DNA from: Sphingomonas naphthae | Lineage (GTDB): Bacteria > Pseudomonadota > Alphaproteobacteria > Sphingomonadales > Sphingomonadaceae | Direction of reading: 5' to 3' | Assembly: GCF_028607085.1 (NCBI RefSeq) | Contig: NZ_CP117411.1 | Location: forward strand, 1,736,001 to 1,800,000 | DNA length: 64,000 nt | Notes under the pieces: generated by a model | The model's input: only the letters and a program-made list of their open reading frames with translations | Told to the model about the DNA's origin: nothing | The model's database searches: none | Translations under genes and position numbers: made by a program | Part shown: positions 29,553-41,392 of the stretch, in pieces | Position numbering within the stretch: position 1 is the first letter of the stretch | How the letters are laid out: every line of letters starts with the position of its first letter

Positions 29553-29579
29553 CGGAACAGCGATTTGGGCGGGACGAGG

Positions 29580-30953
29580 GTGACGGCAGGTTTCAGACTG
29601 CGCGGGCTGATGGTCGCGGCGGGTACATTGACGGCGGGGATCGCGCTCATCGCCGGTTCGCAGATGGCGATCGCCCAGCAGCAGGCGGTGCCCCGCCAGC
29701 CCGGCAACAGCGCCGACGCGCTCGATCTACCGACCGATCTTCAGGTGTTCGGTCCGCGCGATCCCGCGATCCGCAAGGCGACCGCGATCGTCAACGGCAC
29801 GATCATCACCGATACCGATGTCGATCAGCGCCTCGCGCTCGTGATCGTCGCCAACGGCGGCCAGGTGCCCGACGCGGAGCGTGAGCGGCTGCGCTTGCAG
29901 ATCCTGCGCAACCTGATCGACGAGACGCTCCAGATTCAGGAGGCCGCCGCCCAGGACCTGAAAGTCAGCGCGGCCGAGATCGACCAGACGTTCAACCGCT
30001 TGGCCTCGCAGTTCAAGCGTACGCCAAAGGATTTCGCGACCTATCTCACCTCGGTCGGCTCGTCGGCCGCGTCGCTCAAGCGTCAGGTCGAAGGCGAAAC
30101 GGCATGGCGCCGCGTGCTGGGCCGCAAGGTCGAGCCCTTCGTCAACGTCGGCGAGGAAGAGGTGAAGGCCATCATGGCGCGCCTCAACGCGTCCAAGGGC
30201 GCGCAGGAATATCGGATCGGGGAAATCTATCTCTCCGACACGCCGGCCACCGCCGCGCAGGTGCGCGCCAACGCCGATCGCATCGTCGAACAGGTCCGTC
30301 AGGGCGGCGCCTTCGTCGCCTACGCCCGCCAATATTCGGAAGCCTCGACGGCGGCCGTCGGCGGCGATCTCGGCTGGGTGCGGCTGGAACAGCTGCCCGA
30401 CGAACTCGCCTCCGCCGCGCGCGAGATGAACGCCGGCCAGATCAGCGAGCCGATCCAGCTCGCCGGCGGCTGGTCGATCCTCGCCGTGATCGACAAGCGG
30501 CAGGTGCTGACCGCCGATCCGCGCGATTCCGTGCTGAGCCTCAAGCAGGTGTCGATCACCTTCCCCAAGGGCACCAGCCAGACCGCCGCCACCGGCCAGG
30601 TCGAGCGCTTCGCCAACATGGCGCGCGAGATCAAGGGCTGTGGCAGCGTCGCCGACGCGGCCGCCAAGGTCGGCGCCGAAGTGGTGTCGAGCGACGGCGT
30701 CGCCGTGCGCGATCTGCCCGCGCCGCTTCAGGACATCATGCTCAAGCTGAACATCGGCGAATCCTCGCCGCCGTTCGGCACGGTCGAGGATGGCGTGCGC
30801 ACGCTCGTGCTGTGCGGCCGTGACGAGCCGGCGGCCGCCAGCGGCCCATCGTTCGACCAGATCTACAGCCAGCTCGAAGAGGAGCGCGTCAATCGCCGGG
30901 CGCAGCGTTATCTGCGCGATCTGCGGCGCGACGCGGTGATCGATTACCGCTGA
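29580..30953 (+). CDS. surA: Periplasmic peptidyl-prolyl isomerase/chaperone SurA
   Basis: A 457-residue outer-membrane-protein chaperone. A signal sequence ends near SQMAIAQQQ. A SurA_N helical domain contains ATAIVNGTIITDTDVDQRLA and LRNLIDETLQIQEA. A parvulin-type PPIase domain spans roughly 205-310 with YARQYSEASTAAVGGDLGWV and GGWSILAVIDKR. A degenerate second PPIase domain follows (LKQVSITFPKGTS), then a C-terminal helix. The start is uncertain: GTG 29580 gives a normal signal peptide and has GGCGGGACGAG just upstream; TTG 29565 in frame is the alternative. The order lptD-surA-pdxA-rsmA is widely conserved in proteobacteria. Confidence 0.9.
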   Translation: MTAGFRLRGLMVAAGTLTAGIALIAGSQMAIAQQQAVPRQPGNSADALDLPTDLQVFGPRDPAIRKATAIVNGTIITDTDVDQRLALVIVANGGQVPDAERERLRLQILRNLIDETLQIQEAAAQDLKVSAAEIDQTFNRLASQFKRTPKDFATYLTSVGSSAASLKRQVEGETAWRRVLGRKVEPFVNVGEEEVKAIMARLNASKGAQEYRIGEIYLSDTPATAAQVRANADRIVEQVRQGGAFVAYARQYSEASTAAVGGDLGWVRLEQLPDELASAAREMNAGQISEPIQLAGGWSILAVIDKRQVLTADPRDSVLSLKQVSITFPKGTSQTAATGQVERFANMAREIKGCGSVADAAAKVGAEVVSSDGVAVRDLPAPLQDIMLKLNIGESSPPFGTVEDGVRTLVLCGRDEPAAASGPSFDQIYSQLEEERVNRRAQRYLRDLRRDAVIDYR

Positions 30954-31956
30954 TCCGGCCTCGGCCGCGCCGCTGGCTCCGCTGGCGGTCGCGCTGGGGG
31001 ATCCGGCCGGTATCGGCCCCGAGATCGTCGCCAAGGCGTGGGACGCGCGCGTGGAGCGCGATCTCGCCCCCTTCTTCGCGGTTGGCGATGCCCGCTCGAT
31101 CGAGGCGGTGTGGACCGGGCCGATCGCGGTCATCTCCGATCCGGCCGAGGCGGTGGGCGTGTTCGCCGATGCGCTGCCGCTGATCCAGATCATCGACACG
31201 GGCGAGATCGTGCCCGGCGTGCCCGACATGCAGGGCGCGCGCTGCGCCTTCAACGCGCTGGAAGTGGCGGTCGGCCTCGCCAAATCGGGCGCGGCGGGCG
31301 CGCTGGTGACGGGGCCGGTCTCCAAGGCGCAGCTCTATTCGGTCGGTTTCGTCCACCCCGGCCAGACCGAGTTCGTGGCGGAACGCTGCGGCGTGTCGCC
31401 GGAAAATGCGGTGATGATGCTCGCCGGCCCATCGCTCAGGACCGTGCCGATCACCGTGCACGTGCCGCTGATCGAGGTGGTCGGCCTGGTCAGCATCGAT
31501 CTGATCGTCGCCAAGGCGCGCGTCACCGAGCGCGGCCTCGTCCGCAATTTCGGGATCGAGCGGCCCCGCCTCGCCATCGCCGGCTTCAACCCCCATGCCG
31601 GCGAAGGCGGCGTGTTCGGGCGCGAGGAGATCGACCTGATCCAGCCCGCGATCGACATATTGCTGGCCGAGGGCATCGACGTGATCGGGCCACTGCCGGC
31701 CGACACGATGTTCCACACACGCGCCCGTGCGCAATATGACGCGGCGCTCTGCCTTTACCACGATCAGGCACTTATTCCGATCAAGACCTTGTTTTTCGAC
31801 GAAGGTGTCAATCTCACACTCGGCCTGCCGATCGTCCGCACCGCGCCCGATCATGGCACCGCCTTCGATATCGCCGGGCAGGGTCTCGCCGATCCGGGCG
31901 CGATGATCGCGGCCATCGCGCTCGCCGCCGACTGCGCGCGCCACCGCGCCCGCTGA
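30943..31956 (+). CDS. pdxA: 4-hydroxythreonine-4-phosphate dehydrogenase; start codon unclear
   Basis: An NAD-dependent dehydrogenase of pyridoxal phosphate synthesis. The frame carries [18 protein letters not shown], the metal-binding [24 protein letters not shown] and [12 protein letters not shown]. The first ATG/GTG/TTG in frame is GTG 31051, which would delete the conserved GDPAGIGPE strand and leave only 301 residues. Upstream the frame is open back to a stop at 30937-30939 but offers only ATT (30943) or CTG (30973, 30982). The coordinate given uses ATT, which would overlap the end of surA and give 337 residues; this is a guess at the true start. A base error in the assembly is an alternative. 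Confidence 0.8.
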   Translation: MTADPASAAPLAPLAVALGDPAGIGPEIVAKAWDARVERDLAPFFAVGDARSIEAVWTGPIAVISDPAEAVGVFADALPLIQIIDTGEIVPGVPDMQGARCAFNALEVAVGLAKSGAAGALVTGPVSKAQLYSVGFVHPGQTEFVAERCGVSPENAVMMLAGPSLRTVPITVHVPLIEVVGLVSIDLIVAKARVTERGLVRNFGIERPRLAIAGFNPHAGEGGVFGREEIDLIQPAIDILLAEGIDVIGPLPADTMFHTRARAQYDAALCLYHDQALIPIKTLFFDEGVNLTLGLPIVRTAPDHGTAFDIAGQGLADPGAMIAAIALAADCARHRAR

Positions 31957-31960
31957 CCCG

Positions 31961-32791
31961 ATGGCCCTCGAAGACCTGCCACCCTTACGCGAGGTGATCG
32001 CCGCGCATGGCCTCAGCGCCAGCAAGGCGCTCGGCCAGAATTTCCTGTTCGACGGCCAGTTGCTCGCCCGCATCGCGCGGGTGCCGGGGTCGCTGGCGGG
32101 CGAGCGTGTCTATGAAGTCGGCCCCGGCCCCGGTGGGCTGACGCGCGCGCTGCTGGGCGCCGGCGCCGAGGTGGTGGCGGTCGAGCGCGACTCCCGCTGC
32201 CTCGCCCCGTTGGCGGCGCTCTCAGAGGCGGTGGACGGGCGCCTGCGGGTGATCTCGGGCGATGCGCTGGAGGTGGACGAACAGGCCGAGGCGGGCGCGG
32301 GCGCGCATATCGTCGCCAACCTGCCCTACAATGTCGGCACGGCGCTGCTGGTCCGCTGGCTCACGCTCGACGCCTGGCCGCCGTGGTGGCGCTCGCTGAC
32401 GCTGATGTTCCAGAAGGAAGTTGCCGAGCGGATCGTGGCGAAGCCCGGCAGCGACGCCTACGGTCGCCTCGCCGTGCTGGCGCAGTGGCGCACGACCCCC
32501 TCGATCGCCTTCGCCGTCAACCGCGCCGCCTTCGTGCCACCGCCCAAAGTGACATCGGCGGTGGTGCATATCGTGCCGGGCGAGACGCCCGAGGGGGTAT
32601 CGCCGAAGCGGCTGGGCGATCTCACGGCGGCCGCCTTCGGCCAGCGGCGCAAGATGCTGCGGCAGAGTTTGAAAGGGTTGCCCGGTGCACTCGATGCGCT
32701 GGCGGCGGCGGGGATCGATCCGGCGCGGCGGGCGGAAACGCTGTCGGTGGAGGAATTCGTGACGGTGGCGCGACTTATGGGCACGAGTTAA
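31961..32791 (+). CDS. rsmA: 16S rRNA (adenine(1518)-N(6)/adenine(1519)-N(6))-dimethyltransferase
   Basis: A 276-residue KsgA-type rRNA dimethyltransferase acting late in small-subunit assembly. It has the N-terminal [13 protein letters not shown] motif, SAM-binding motif [16 protein letters not shown], the acidic loop [10 protein letters not shown], and motif [15 protein letters not shown]-terminal helical domain includes [12 protein letters not shown] and [12 protein letters not shown]. It starts 4 bp after pdxA ends, completing the operon. A palindromic repeat follows. Confidence 0.96.
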   Translation: MALEDLPPLREVIAAHGLSASKALGQNFLFDGQLLARIARVPGSLAGERVYEVGPGPGGLTRALLGAGAEVVAVERDSRCLAPLAALSEAVDGRLRVISGDALEVDEQAEAGAGAHIVANLPYNVGTALLVRWLTLDAWPPWWRSLTLMFQKEVAERIVAKPGSDAYGRLAVLAQWRTTPSIAFAVNRAAFVPPPKVTSAVVHIVPGETPEGVSPKRLGDLTAAAFGQRRKMLRQSLKGLPGALDALAAAGIDPARRAETLSVEEFVTVARLMGTS

Positions 32792-32805
32792 ATTCTTACC
32801 GCAGC

Positions 32806-32885
32806 GTGCTCCTGCGAAAGCAGGAGCCCAGAGCCCCAAACGCTGCCCTCCCATAACCCTGGGCTCCTGCCTGCGCAGGAGCACA
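32806..32885. repeat. Palindromic repeat (family B, GTGCTCCTGCGAAAGCAGGA...)
   Basis: The left arm GTGCTCCTGCGAAAGCAGGA then GCCC, and the right arm GGGCTCCTGCCTGCGCAGGA then GCAC, form a two-hairpin structure. A closely matching copy lies inside glyS at 53620-53693. This copy sits between the converging rsmA and TPR genes. Confidence 0.8.
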
Positions 32886-32892
32886 AAGCAGA

Positions 32893-33414
32893 TCAGGGCT
32901 TCGTCGTCTTACCCTCTTCGCCCTTCGGCGGCACCTTGTCGGTCGCCTGCGCGGCCAGCACGGTCGCGGGCGGGCCCTTGGCGATGGCGGCGGACAATGC
33001 CGCCTGCTGCGGGCAGCCGGTCTTGCAGATGCCCTGGATGCGGACGAGGTTGGCGCGGGCGCGCTCGACGGCGCCCTTTTGCACCATCGCCTCACCTTGC
33101 CCCGCCAAGGCCTTGAGATCATTTGGATCGAGCGCCAGCGCCTCGCCATACAGGCGGATCGCGCGGCCCGGCAGCGCCTGCTGCTCGGCGACTTCGGCGA
33201 GCGCGATATAGGCGCCGCGATTGCGCGGATCGACCGCCAGCGCGGTCTCGAGGATGCCGCTCGCGTCGGTCAGATTGCCCGCCGCCTTCACCTTGGCGGC
33301 CTGCTCGACCAGCGCGACGCTCTTCGGATTGATCTGGTCGTCGGGCTTCTGGCCGATCGCGCCGCTCGCGGAAACGGCCAGCGTAAGGGACAGGAACAGG
33401 GGCGAAAGACGCAT
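32893..33414 (-). CDS. TPR-repeat protein with signal peptide
   Basis: A 173-residue probable periplasmic protein. The signal peptide is [20 protein letters not shown]. Two TPR-like helical pairs follow ([20 protein letters not shown] and [20 protein letters not shown]), then an Ala-rich tail with two cysteines (GICKTGC). ATG 33412-33414 is preferred because GGAG lies six bases upstream and the signal peptide starts there. It lies 32 bp downstream of rsmB and probably shares its transcript. TPRs suggest protein binding; the partner is unknown. Confidence 0.8.
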   Translation of the reverse strand: MRLSPLFLSLTLAVSASGAIGQKPDDQINPKSVALVEQAAKVKAAGNLTDASGILETALAVDPRNRGAYIALAEVAEQQALPGRAIRLYGEALALDPNDLKALAGQGEAMVQKGAVERARANLVRIQGICKTGCPQQAALSAAIAKGPPATVLAAQATDKVPPKGEEGKTTKP

Positions 33415-33446
33415 CAGTGTCTCCGAAAATCGGCCAAGAGTGCCGT

Positions 33447-34628
33447 TTAGCACGAGCGGATCAGGCTCGCGACGAAAAAGCCGTCGGTGCCGTCGCTTGC
33501 GGGGTTCAGCAACCGCCCCGCGCCATCGGCCTTGCCGGCGGTGAACGGCAATTCCTCGACAGTCCAGCCAGCATGCGAGGCCAGGAACGCCGCGACCCGA
33601 TCGCGCCCTTCCTCGGCCAGCACCGAGCAGGTCGCATAGACCAGCCTGCCCCCCAAGCGCACCAAAGGCGCCCCCAGTTCCAGCACGCGCGCCTGCAAGG
33701 CGGTCAGCCGGGCCAGCCGCGCCTCGGTCAGCCGCCAGCGCGCCTCGGGGTTACGCCGCCATGTCCCGGTGCCCGAACAGGGCGCGTCGATCAGCACGAC
33801 ATCGGCCGCGCCCGCCAGATCGGCAAGCCTCTCGGCCTCGCGCGCGCCATCCAGCAGGCGCATGTCGAGCGACCCGACCCCGGCGCGATCGGCACGCGCA
33901 CCCAGCCGCATCAGCCGCCGATCGACGTCGCAGGCGATCAACCGCCCCTCTCCGCCCATCATCGCCGCCAGCGCGAGCGTCTTGCCGCCCGCGCCTGCGC
34001 ACAGATCGATCACCGTCATCCCCGGCGCGGCACGGCTCGCCAGCGCGATCAACTGGCTTCCCTCGTCCTGCACCTCCACCTTGCCCTCGGCATAGAGCGG
34101 TGAGGCTTCGATCGGATGGCCTTCGGGCAGGCGCAGGGCATCGGGCGAGAAGGCGCCGGGCCTCGCCTCGGGCAAAAACGCCAGCACGTCTTCGGGGGTC
34201 GCCTTCAGGCGGTTGACTCGCAGATCGAGCGGTGCCCGCTCCAGCAACGCCGGAAGTTCATCGGCGGACAGCGTCGCGGCGACACGATTATCCAGCCATT
34301 GCGGGATGATGGAAGCCTCGGCTCCCACTTCGTCCTCACCAATCGGCGCGGGGCAATGCCGCGATCCATCAAACGCCGCCACCAGCTCGGGCCGCTCGCG
34401 GGCCAGCCCGACCAGCGCCGCGCGCCCATCCACGGGGCAATCCCCCGCCCGCCGGATCGCGCCATAAACCAGTTCACGGATCGCGCGGCGATCGCCCGAA
34501 CCGGCATAACGCCGCGTCTTGAAATAGCGGACGATGATCGTATCCGCCGCCGCCCCACCGGCCTTGGCAGCCGCAATGATCTCATCGAGCAGCTCAATCG
34601 CCGCCTGCGCCCGCGCGCCGGGCGTCAT
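33447..34628 (-). CDS. RsmB/NOP-family RNA (cytosine-C5) methyltransferase
   Basis: A 393-residue SAM-dependent m5C methyltransferase, most like 16S rRNA C967 methyltransferase. A small NusB-like N-terminal region precedes the catalytic domain. SAM motif [19 protein letters not shown] is at about 203-221, motif IV with the release cysteine is [20 protein letters not shown], and motif VI with the nucleophile cysteine is [14 protein letters not shown]. Both cysteines are present, so it should be active. It follows guaB across a 138-bp gap filled largely by an inverted repeat. Confidence 0.9.
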   Translation of the reverse strand: MTPGARAQAAIELLDEIIAAAKAGGAAADTIIVRYFKTRRYAGSGDRRAIRELVYGAIRRAGDCPVDGRAALVGLARERPELVAAFDGSRHCPAPIGEDEVGAEASIIPQWLDNRVAATLSADELPALLERAPLDLRVNRLKATPEDVLAFLPEARPGAFSPDALRLPEGHPIEASPLYAEGKVEVQDEGSQLIALASRAAPGMTVIDLCAGAGGKTLALAAMMGGEGRLIACDVDRRLMRLGARADRAGVGSLDMRLLDGAREAERLADLAGAADVVLIDAPCSGTGTWRRNPEARWRLTEARLARLTALQARVLELGAPLVRLGGRLVYATCSVLAEEGRDRVAAFLASHAGWTVEELPFTAGKADGAGRLLNPASDGTDGFFVASLIRSC

Positions 34629-34663
34629 GAGCCTTGGATCGGTTCAGCGGTGCTGAACCGGAG

Positions 34664-34745
34664 GCGGCACCAGCCCGCTCGCCCACCCGGCCACCCACAG
34701 GATACTGCCGTTGGGTGGCCGGGTGGGGGAGCGGGCTGGTGCCGC
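34664..34745. repeat. 82-bp inverted repeat with 34-bp arms (family G) between guaB and rsmB
   Basis: The left arm (34664-34697) begins GCGGCACCAGCCCGCTC and ends ACCCGGCCACCCA. The right arm is its reverse complement with one mismatch, ending GGTGCCGC at 34745. The 14-bp loop is CAGGATACTGCCGT-like. A separate small hairpin (GGTTCAGC-ggt-GCTGAACC) lies at 34641-34659. The structure sits inside a probable operon. Confidence 0.85.
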
Positions 34746-34766
34746 GTCAGCGTAGCTGACAAGGAA

Positions 34767-37713
<2,947 letters not shown>

Positions 37714-37895
37714 CGCCGGCGCTTGCCATGGCGGACGGGCGTTCGTCCATCGCGGGCCGACCGATGGCGCCGATGCGGCGGTGGAACGTCGGGAACGTCC
37801 TGTCCCGATAAGGCTTCCATACAGGCGCACTTCCGCGCCCGACCCGAAAGTGACCCCGTGGCGCGATCCTTCCCCGACGACATGAGCCGCGCGAC

Positions 37896-38987
37896 ATGAA
37901 GGCGGTGCTGCGCGGCATCGGGATCGCCTTGCTGTTCCTCACGGTCGCGCTACTGCTGGCGCCCACGGTGGCGCGGCCGTTCCTCGACCGTATCTATTAT
38001 CGCGGGCCGGTGAGCGACCATTTCGATGGCGAGCGGTTCCGCAATCCGGAAGGCGAGCAGGGCACCGGCGGATCGCGCACCGCCTCCCCGACGCGCTGGC
38101 TGGGATTCCTCGCCGGCGCGGGCCGCCCCGCGTGGCCGACGAGCGTGCCCGTGGTGCCCGCCAAACCCGCCGCGCGGGTCGGCTGCGCCGCCGACGACGA
38201 CGCGCTGACCGTGACCTGGGTCGGTCATGCCACCGCGCTGATCCAGACGCGCTGCCTCAATATCCTCACCGATCCGGTCTGGTCCGATCGCGCCTCGCCG
38301 GTGGGCTTCGCCGGACCGAAGCGGGTGCGCGCGCCAGGCATCGCCTTCGCCGACCTGCCCAGGATCGACGCGGTGCTGCTGAGCCACAATCACTACGACC
38401 ATTTCGATCTGGCCACGCTGGAGCAGCTCTGGCGCCGTGATCGCCCGACGATCGTCACCAGCCTCGGCAACGACAGCCTGCTGCGCGGTCGCGGCATCCC
38501 GGCGATAACGCGGGACTGGGGCGGCAGGGTGCCGCTGCGGCCCGGCATCGACGTGGTGGTCGAGCGGGTCCACCATTGGGGCTCGCGTTACGGCATAGAT
38601 CGCAACCGCGCTTTATGGTCGGGCTTCAGCGTCACCTTGCCCGGCGGCAATATGCTTTTCGCGGGCGATACCGGCTGGGGCGACGGCGCATGGGTGGCGC
38701 AGGCCGCCCGCCACGGCCCCTACCGCCTCGCCATCCTCCCCATCGGCGCCTACCGCCCCCGCGCGCTGATGAGCGGCAACCATATCGATCCGGCGCAGGC
38801 GACACAGGTGTTCGCCGGACTCCACGCCCGACACGCGCTGGCGGTGCATTGGGGCACGTTCCAGCTGGCCTATGAGGAGATCGACGAGGCGCCGCGCGAT
38901 CTCGCCAGGGCTGTGGCGACCCTGCCGGCGGGCAAGCGCGACTTCCGGGTGTTGCCGGTGGGTGGGGTCTGGGCGGTGCCCGAGTAA
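37896..38987 (+). CDS. MBL-fold metal-dependent hydrolase, NAPE-PLD/UlaG-like, membrane-anchored
   Basis: A 363-residue protein with an N-terminal hydrophobic helix (GIALLFLTVALLLAPTVA), so membrane-anchored or secreted. It then carries the metallo-beta-lactamase core: VTWVGHATALIQ, the metal-binding LLSHNHYDHFDLATLE, VERVHHWGSRYG, FAGDTGWGDG and a terminal HWGTFQL histidine. It resembles N-acylphosphatidylethanolamine phospholipase D-like bacterial proteins, so a lipid phosphodiester substrate is possible but unproven. It is divergent from the M28 gene (182 bp) and its stop is 10 bp from that of convergent mnmA. Confidence 0.87.
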   Translation: MKAVLRGIGIALLFLTVALLLAPTVARPFLDRIYYRGPVSDHFDGERFRNPEGEQGTGGSRTASPTRWLGFLAGAGRPAWPTSVPVVPAKPAARVGCAADDDALTVTWVGHATALIQTRCLNILTDPVWSDRASPVGFAGPKRVRAPGIAFADLPRIDAVLLSHNHYDHFDLATLEQLWRRDRPTIVTSLGNDSLLRGRGIPAITRDWGGRVPLRPGIDVVVERVHHWGSRYGIDRNRALWSGFSVTLPGGNMLFAGDTGWGDGAWVAQAARHGPYRLAILPIGAYRPRALMSGNHIDPAQATQVFAGLHARHALAVHWGTFQLAYEEIDEAPRDLARAVATLPAGKRDFRVLPVGGVWAVPE

Positions 38988-38997
38988 ACGCCCCGGA

Positions 38998-40104
38998 TCA
39001 GGCCGCCACCAGTTCCGCAGCCTCGGTTTCCTGGATCCAGCCGCCGCCCAGCACCCGATCGCCGGCATACAGCACCGCCGCCTGCCCCGGCGCGACGCCA
39101 TATTCGGGGCTGTCGAACAGGATGCGGTCGCCCTCCATCCGCGCCGGAACGGGCTTGGCGAGCGAGCGGACCTTGGCGGTGATCGGCTCGTGCGAAGGGC
39201 CGCCGATCCAGTTCATCTCGGACAGGCGCGCGCCGCGCACCGCCAGCGCCGCGCGGCGGCCGACGACGAGGCGGCGCGTCTCGGGTTCGACGCGGATCAC
39301 GTAAAGCGGCTCGGGGCTGCCGCCGACCTCGATGCCGCGCCGCTGGCCGATGGTGAAGTGGATCAGCCCGCGATGGCGGCCGATCACCCGGCCGGCCAGA
39401 TCGACGATATCGCCGGGCTCGCCCGCCTCCGGCCTGAGCTTGCGGACGATTCCGGCGTAATCGCCGTCGGGCACGAAGCAGATATCCTGGCTGTCGGGCT
39501 TGGCGGCGACGCCCAGGCTCAGCCCGGTGGCGATCTCGCGCACGCGGGGCTTGGGCATATGCCCAAGCGGGAAGCGCAGAAAATCGAGCTGCGCGTCGGT
39601 GGTGGCGAACAGGAAATAGCTCTGGTCGCGCGCGGGATCGGCGGCGCGGTGGAGTTCGGGGCCGTGGGCGCCCACCACGCGGCGGACATAATGGCCGGTC
39701 GCGAGGCAATCGGCGCCCAGATCGCGCGCCACGCGGAACAGATCGGTGAACTTCACCCCCTGATTGCAGCGTACGCACGGGATCGGCGTGCGGCCGGCGG
39801 CATATTCATCGGCGAACTGGTCGATTACCGAGGCGCGGAAGGCGGTCTCGTAATCGAAGACATAATGGGCGATGCCGAGCCGATCGGCGACGGCGCGGGC
39901 GTCGCGAATGTCCTGCCCGGCGCAGCAGGCGCCCTTGCGGCCGACCGCCGCGCCATGATCGTAGAGCTGGAGCGTGACGCCGATCGTCTCCGCCCCGCTC
40001 GCGGCGGCGAGCGCGGCCACGACCGAGCTATCGACCCCGCCCGACATGGCGACGACGATTCGCGCATCCTTCAGGGGGCGATCAAGCTGGAAATCCGCAT
40101 CCAT
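38998..40104 (-). CDS. mnmA: tRNA-specific 2-thiouridylase MnmA
   Basis: A 368-residue enzyme making 2-thiouridine at tRNA wobble position 34. It has the PP-loop [17 protein letters not shown] at about 17-33, the sulfur-handling cysteine in [13 protein letters not shown], and a second conserved cysteine in [24 protein letters not shown] lies in the central domain and [12 protein letters not shown] at the end of the beta-barrel domain. It stands alone on the minus strand and is divergent from the small gene at 40190. Confidence 0.96.
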   Translation of the reverse strand: MDADFQLDRPLKDARIVVAMSGGVDSSVVAALAAASGAETIGVTLQLYDHGAAVGRKGACCAGQDIRDARAVADRLGIAHYVFDYETAFRASVIDQFADEYAAGRTPIPCVRCNQGVKFTDLFRVARDLGADCLATGHYVRRVVGAHGPELHRAADPARDQSYFLFATTDAQLDFLRFPLGHMPKPRVREIATGLSLGVAAKPDSQDICFVPDGDYAGIVRKLRPEAGEPGDIVDLAGRVIGRHRGLIHFTIGQRRGIEVGGSPEPLYVIRVEPETRRLVVGRRAALAVRGARLSEMNWIGGPSHEPITAKVRSLAKPVPARMEGDRILFDSPEYGVAPGQAAVLYAGDRVLGGGWIQETEAAELVAA

Positions 40105-40189
40105 CGCCGCCCCTTACGCTGACCCGAGCCCACACGCAAAAGCGGCGAACCGAGCTAAAGCCGCAGCGCCCCCGCCCGTTCTTCAGGGC

Positions 40190-40453
40190 ATGTCCGCGCA
40201 CCCGTTCACATTCGATCCCGACACCGCCACGCCCGCGCCGCTGGGCTATGCGGAATTGCGGGCGGTGCTGACCGCGCGGCAGGCCGCGAGCACCACCGGC
40301 CGGATCGGCCGGCCGGGTGCCGCCACGGCCACCGCGTTCGACGGCAGTTTCAGCCCGTCGTTCGCGGCAGGCGCGGCGGCGGACGGCGCGATCGTAACCA
40401 ACGGTAAAGGCATGTCACCGGCATTTTTACCTTGGCGTTTCAACCTTCCTTAG
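40190..40453 (+). CDS. Hypothetical small protein upstream of sciP
   Basis: An 87-residue open frame beginning MSAHPFTFDPDTATPAPLGY with a CAGGG sequence four bases upstream of the ATG. It is Ala/Thr/Gly-rich, with no transmembrane helix and no motif I recognise. It might be a real small gene or a chance frame in high-GC DNA. Its location immediately upstream of the cell-cycle regulator sciP is the only context clue. Local bias towards G/C third codon positions is modest in the last 20 codons. Confidence 0.4.
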   Translation: MSAHPFTFDPDTATPAPLGYAELRAVLTARQAASTTGRIGRPGAATATAFDGSFSPSFAAGAAADGAIVTNGKGMSPAFLPWRFNLP

Positions 40454-40520
40454 ACGCCCTTCCACTAGAGAAGAGGAACAGGGCCGCTACGCAAGACGGC
40501 CAGGGTAGCCAAAGGGTAAC

Positions 40521-40823
40521 ATGATGATCGAGAACCAGAAAATACGGCCGGCTACCGTGATCGGCCCTCTGGGGGAGTCCCTCTCGCTGGACTCGCTGCC
40601 GCCCCCCGGCACGACCCGCTGGGTCGTGCGGCGCAAGGCCGAGGTGGTCGCCGCCGTCCGCGGCGGGCTGCTCACCTTCGACGAGGTATGCGACCGTTAC
40701 GGCCTGACGATCGAGGAATTCGCCGGCTGGCAGCGCGCGATCGACAAATCGGGGATGCCGGGCCTGCGCGTGACGCGCATCCAGCATTATAAATCGCTGT
40801 ATGAACGCCAGCAGAAGTATTGA
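40521..40823 (+). CDS. sciP: SciP-like CtrA inhibitor (DUF1153 family)
   Basis: A 100-residue small helix-turn-helix protein. The core TTRWVVRRKAEVVAAVRGGL, followed by LLTFDEVCDRYGLTIEEFAG and LRVTRIQHYKSLY, is characteristic of the DUF1153 family, whose Caulobacter member SciP binds CtrA and blocks its activation of target promoters after division. The ATG at 40521 (or the adjacent 40524) follows AAAGGG. Its presence implies a CtrA-based cell-cycle circuit in this organism. It stands as a single gene. Confidence 0.88.
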   Translation: MMIENQKIRPATVIGPLGESLSLDSLPPPGTTRWVVRRKAEVVAAVRGGLLTFDEVCDRYGLTIEEFAGWQRAIDKSGMPGLRVTRIQHYKSLYERQQKY

Positions 40824-40946
40824 ACCGCGGAAACGATCCGACGCAAAAGTCAAGTCGGGGCCGGAACCAGTCCATTGCCGATGCGTAATATCCCCAGCAC
40901 GCCGCCGCCGCACATCGCGCGGCCGGCGGCCTAAGGAGGACGTATC

Positions 40947-41204
40947 ATGGGACTTATTCTCTGGCTCATCATCGGCGGCGTCATCGGCTGGCTCGCCAGC
41001 ATCATCATGCGCACCGATGCGCAGCAGGGCATCCTGCTTAACGTCGTCGTCGGCATCGTCGGCGCTTTCGTCGGCGGCCTGATCTTCTCGGGCGGCTCGA
41101 TCAACAATGCCGGCCTTACGCTCTACTCGTTCATCGTGTCGCTTCTGGGTGCGGTCATCCTGCTCGCGATCGTAAACCTGGTTCGTCGCGGCGCAGTGCG
41201 CTGA
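40947..41204 (+). CDS. GlsB/YeaQ/YmgE family small membrane protein
   Basis: An 85-residue protein of three hydrophobic helices: ILWLIIGGVIGWLASIIM, GILLNVVVGIVGAFVGGLIF and LYSFIVSLLGAVILLAIV. The GxxxG-rich pattern is that of the transglycosylase-associated/GlsB-YeaQ-YmgE family, often stress-induced; the biochemical role is not known. A very strong TAAGGAGGA site lies ten bases before the ATG, suggesting high expression. A good terminator follows at 41228-41263. Confidence 0.92.
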   Translation: MGLILWLIIGGVIGWLASIIMRTDAQQGILLNVVVGIVGAFVGGLIFSGGSINNAGLTLYSFIVSLLGAVILLAIVNLVRRGAVR

Positions 41205-41227
41205 TCCGCTGACGAAACGGTAAAGAC

Positions 41228-41263
41228 AAAAAGGGCCGTCCGGGAGACCGGGCGGCCCTTTTT
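41228..41263 (+). terminator. Rho-independent terminator after the GlsB-like gene
   Basis: AAAAAGGGCCGTCCGG pairs with CCGGGCGGCCCTTTTT over a GAGA loop (one G-T wobble), followed by T-rich sequence. The A-run on the left means it could also act on the opposite strand, downstream of the SIMPL gene. Confidence 0.9.
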
Positions 41264-41296
41264 CTATGTGTCTGTACCCTCATCTTTGCCTGTACC

Positions 41297-41383
41297 GTCA
41301 TCCCGGCGAAGGCCGGGATCTCAGGAGGCTTGGGGCGACCGCAGTGACAGCCGCCCGAGGCCCCGGCCTTCGCCGGGGCGACG
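41297..41383. repeat. Palindromic repeat (family C) after the terminator
   Basis: CGTCATCCCGGCGAAGGCCG at the left and GGCCTTCGCCGGGGCGAC at the right bracket a GGCTTGGGGCGACCG centre. It is closely related to the copies at 25075 and 54961. It lies between convergent genes, next to the terminator. Confidence 0.8.
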
Positions 41384-41392
41384 ATCCAGTTG

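Noticed and set aside
40380-40520. CtrA-box (TTAA-N7-TTAA) upstream of sciP
   Set aside because: Only scattered partial half-sites (such as GTAAC) occur; no properly spaced pair was found.
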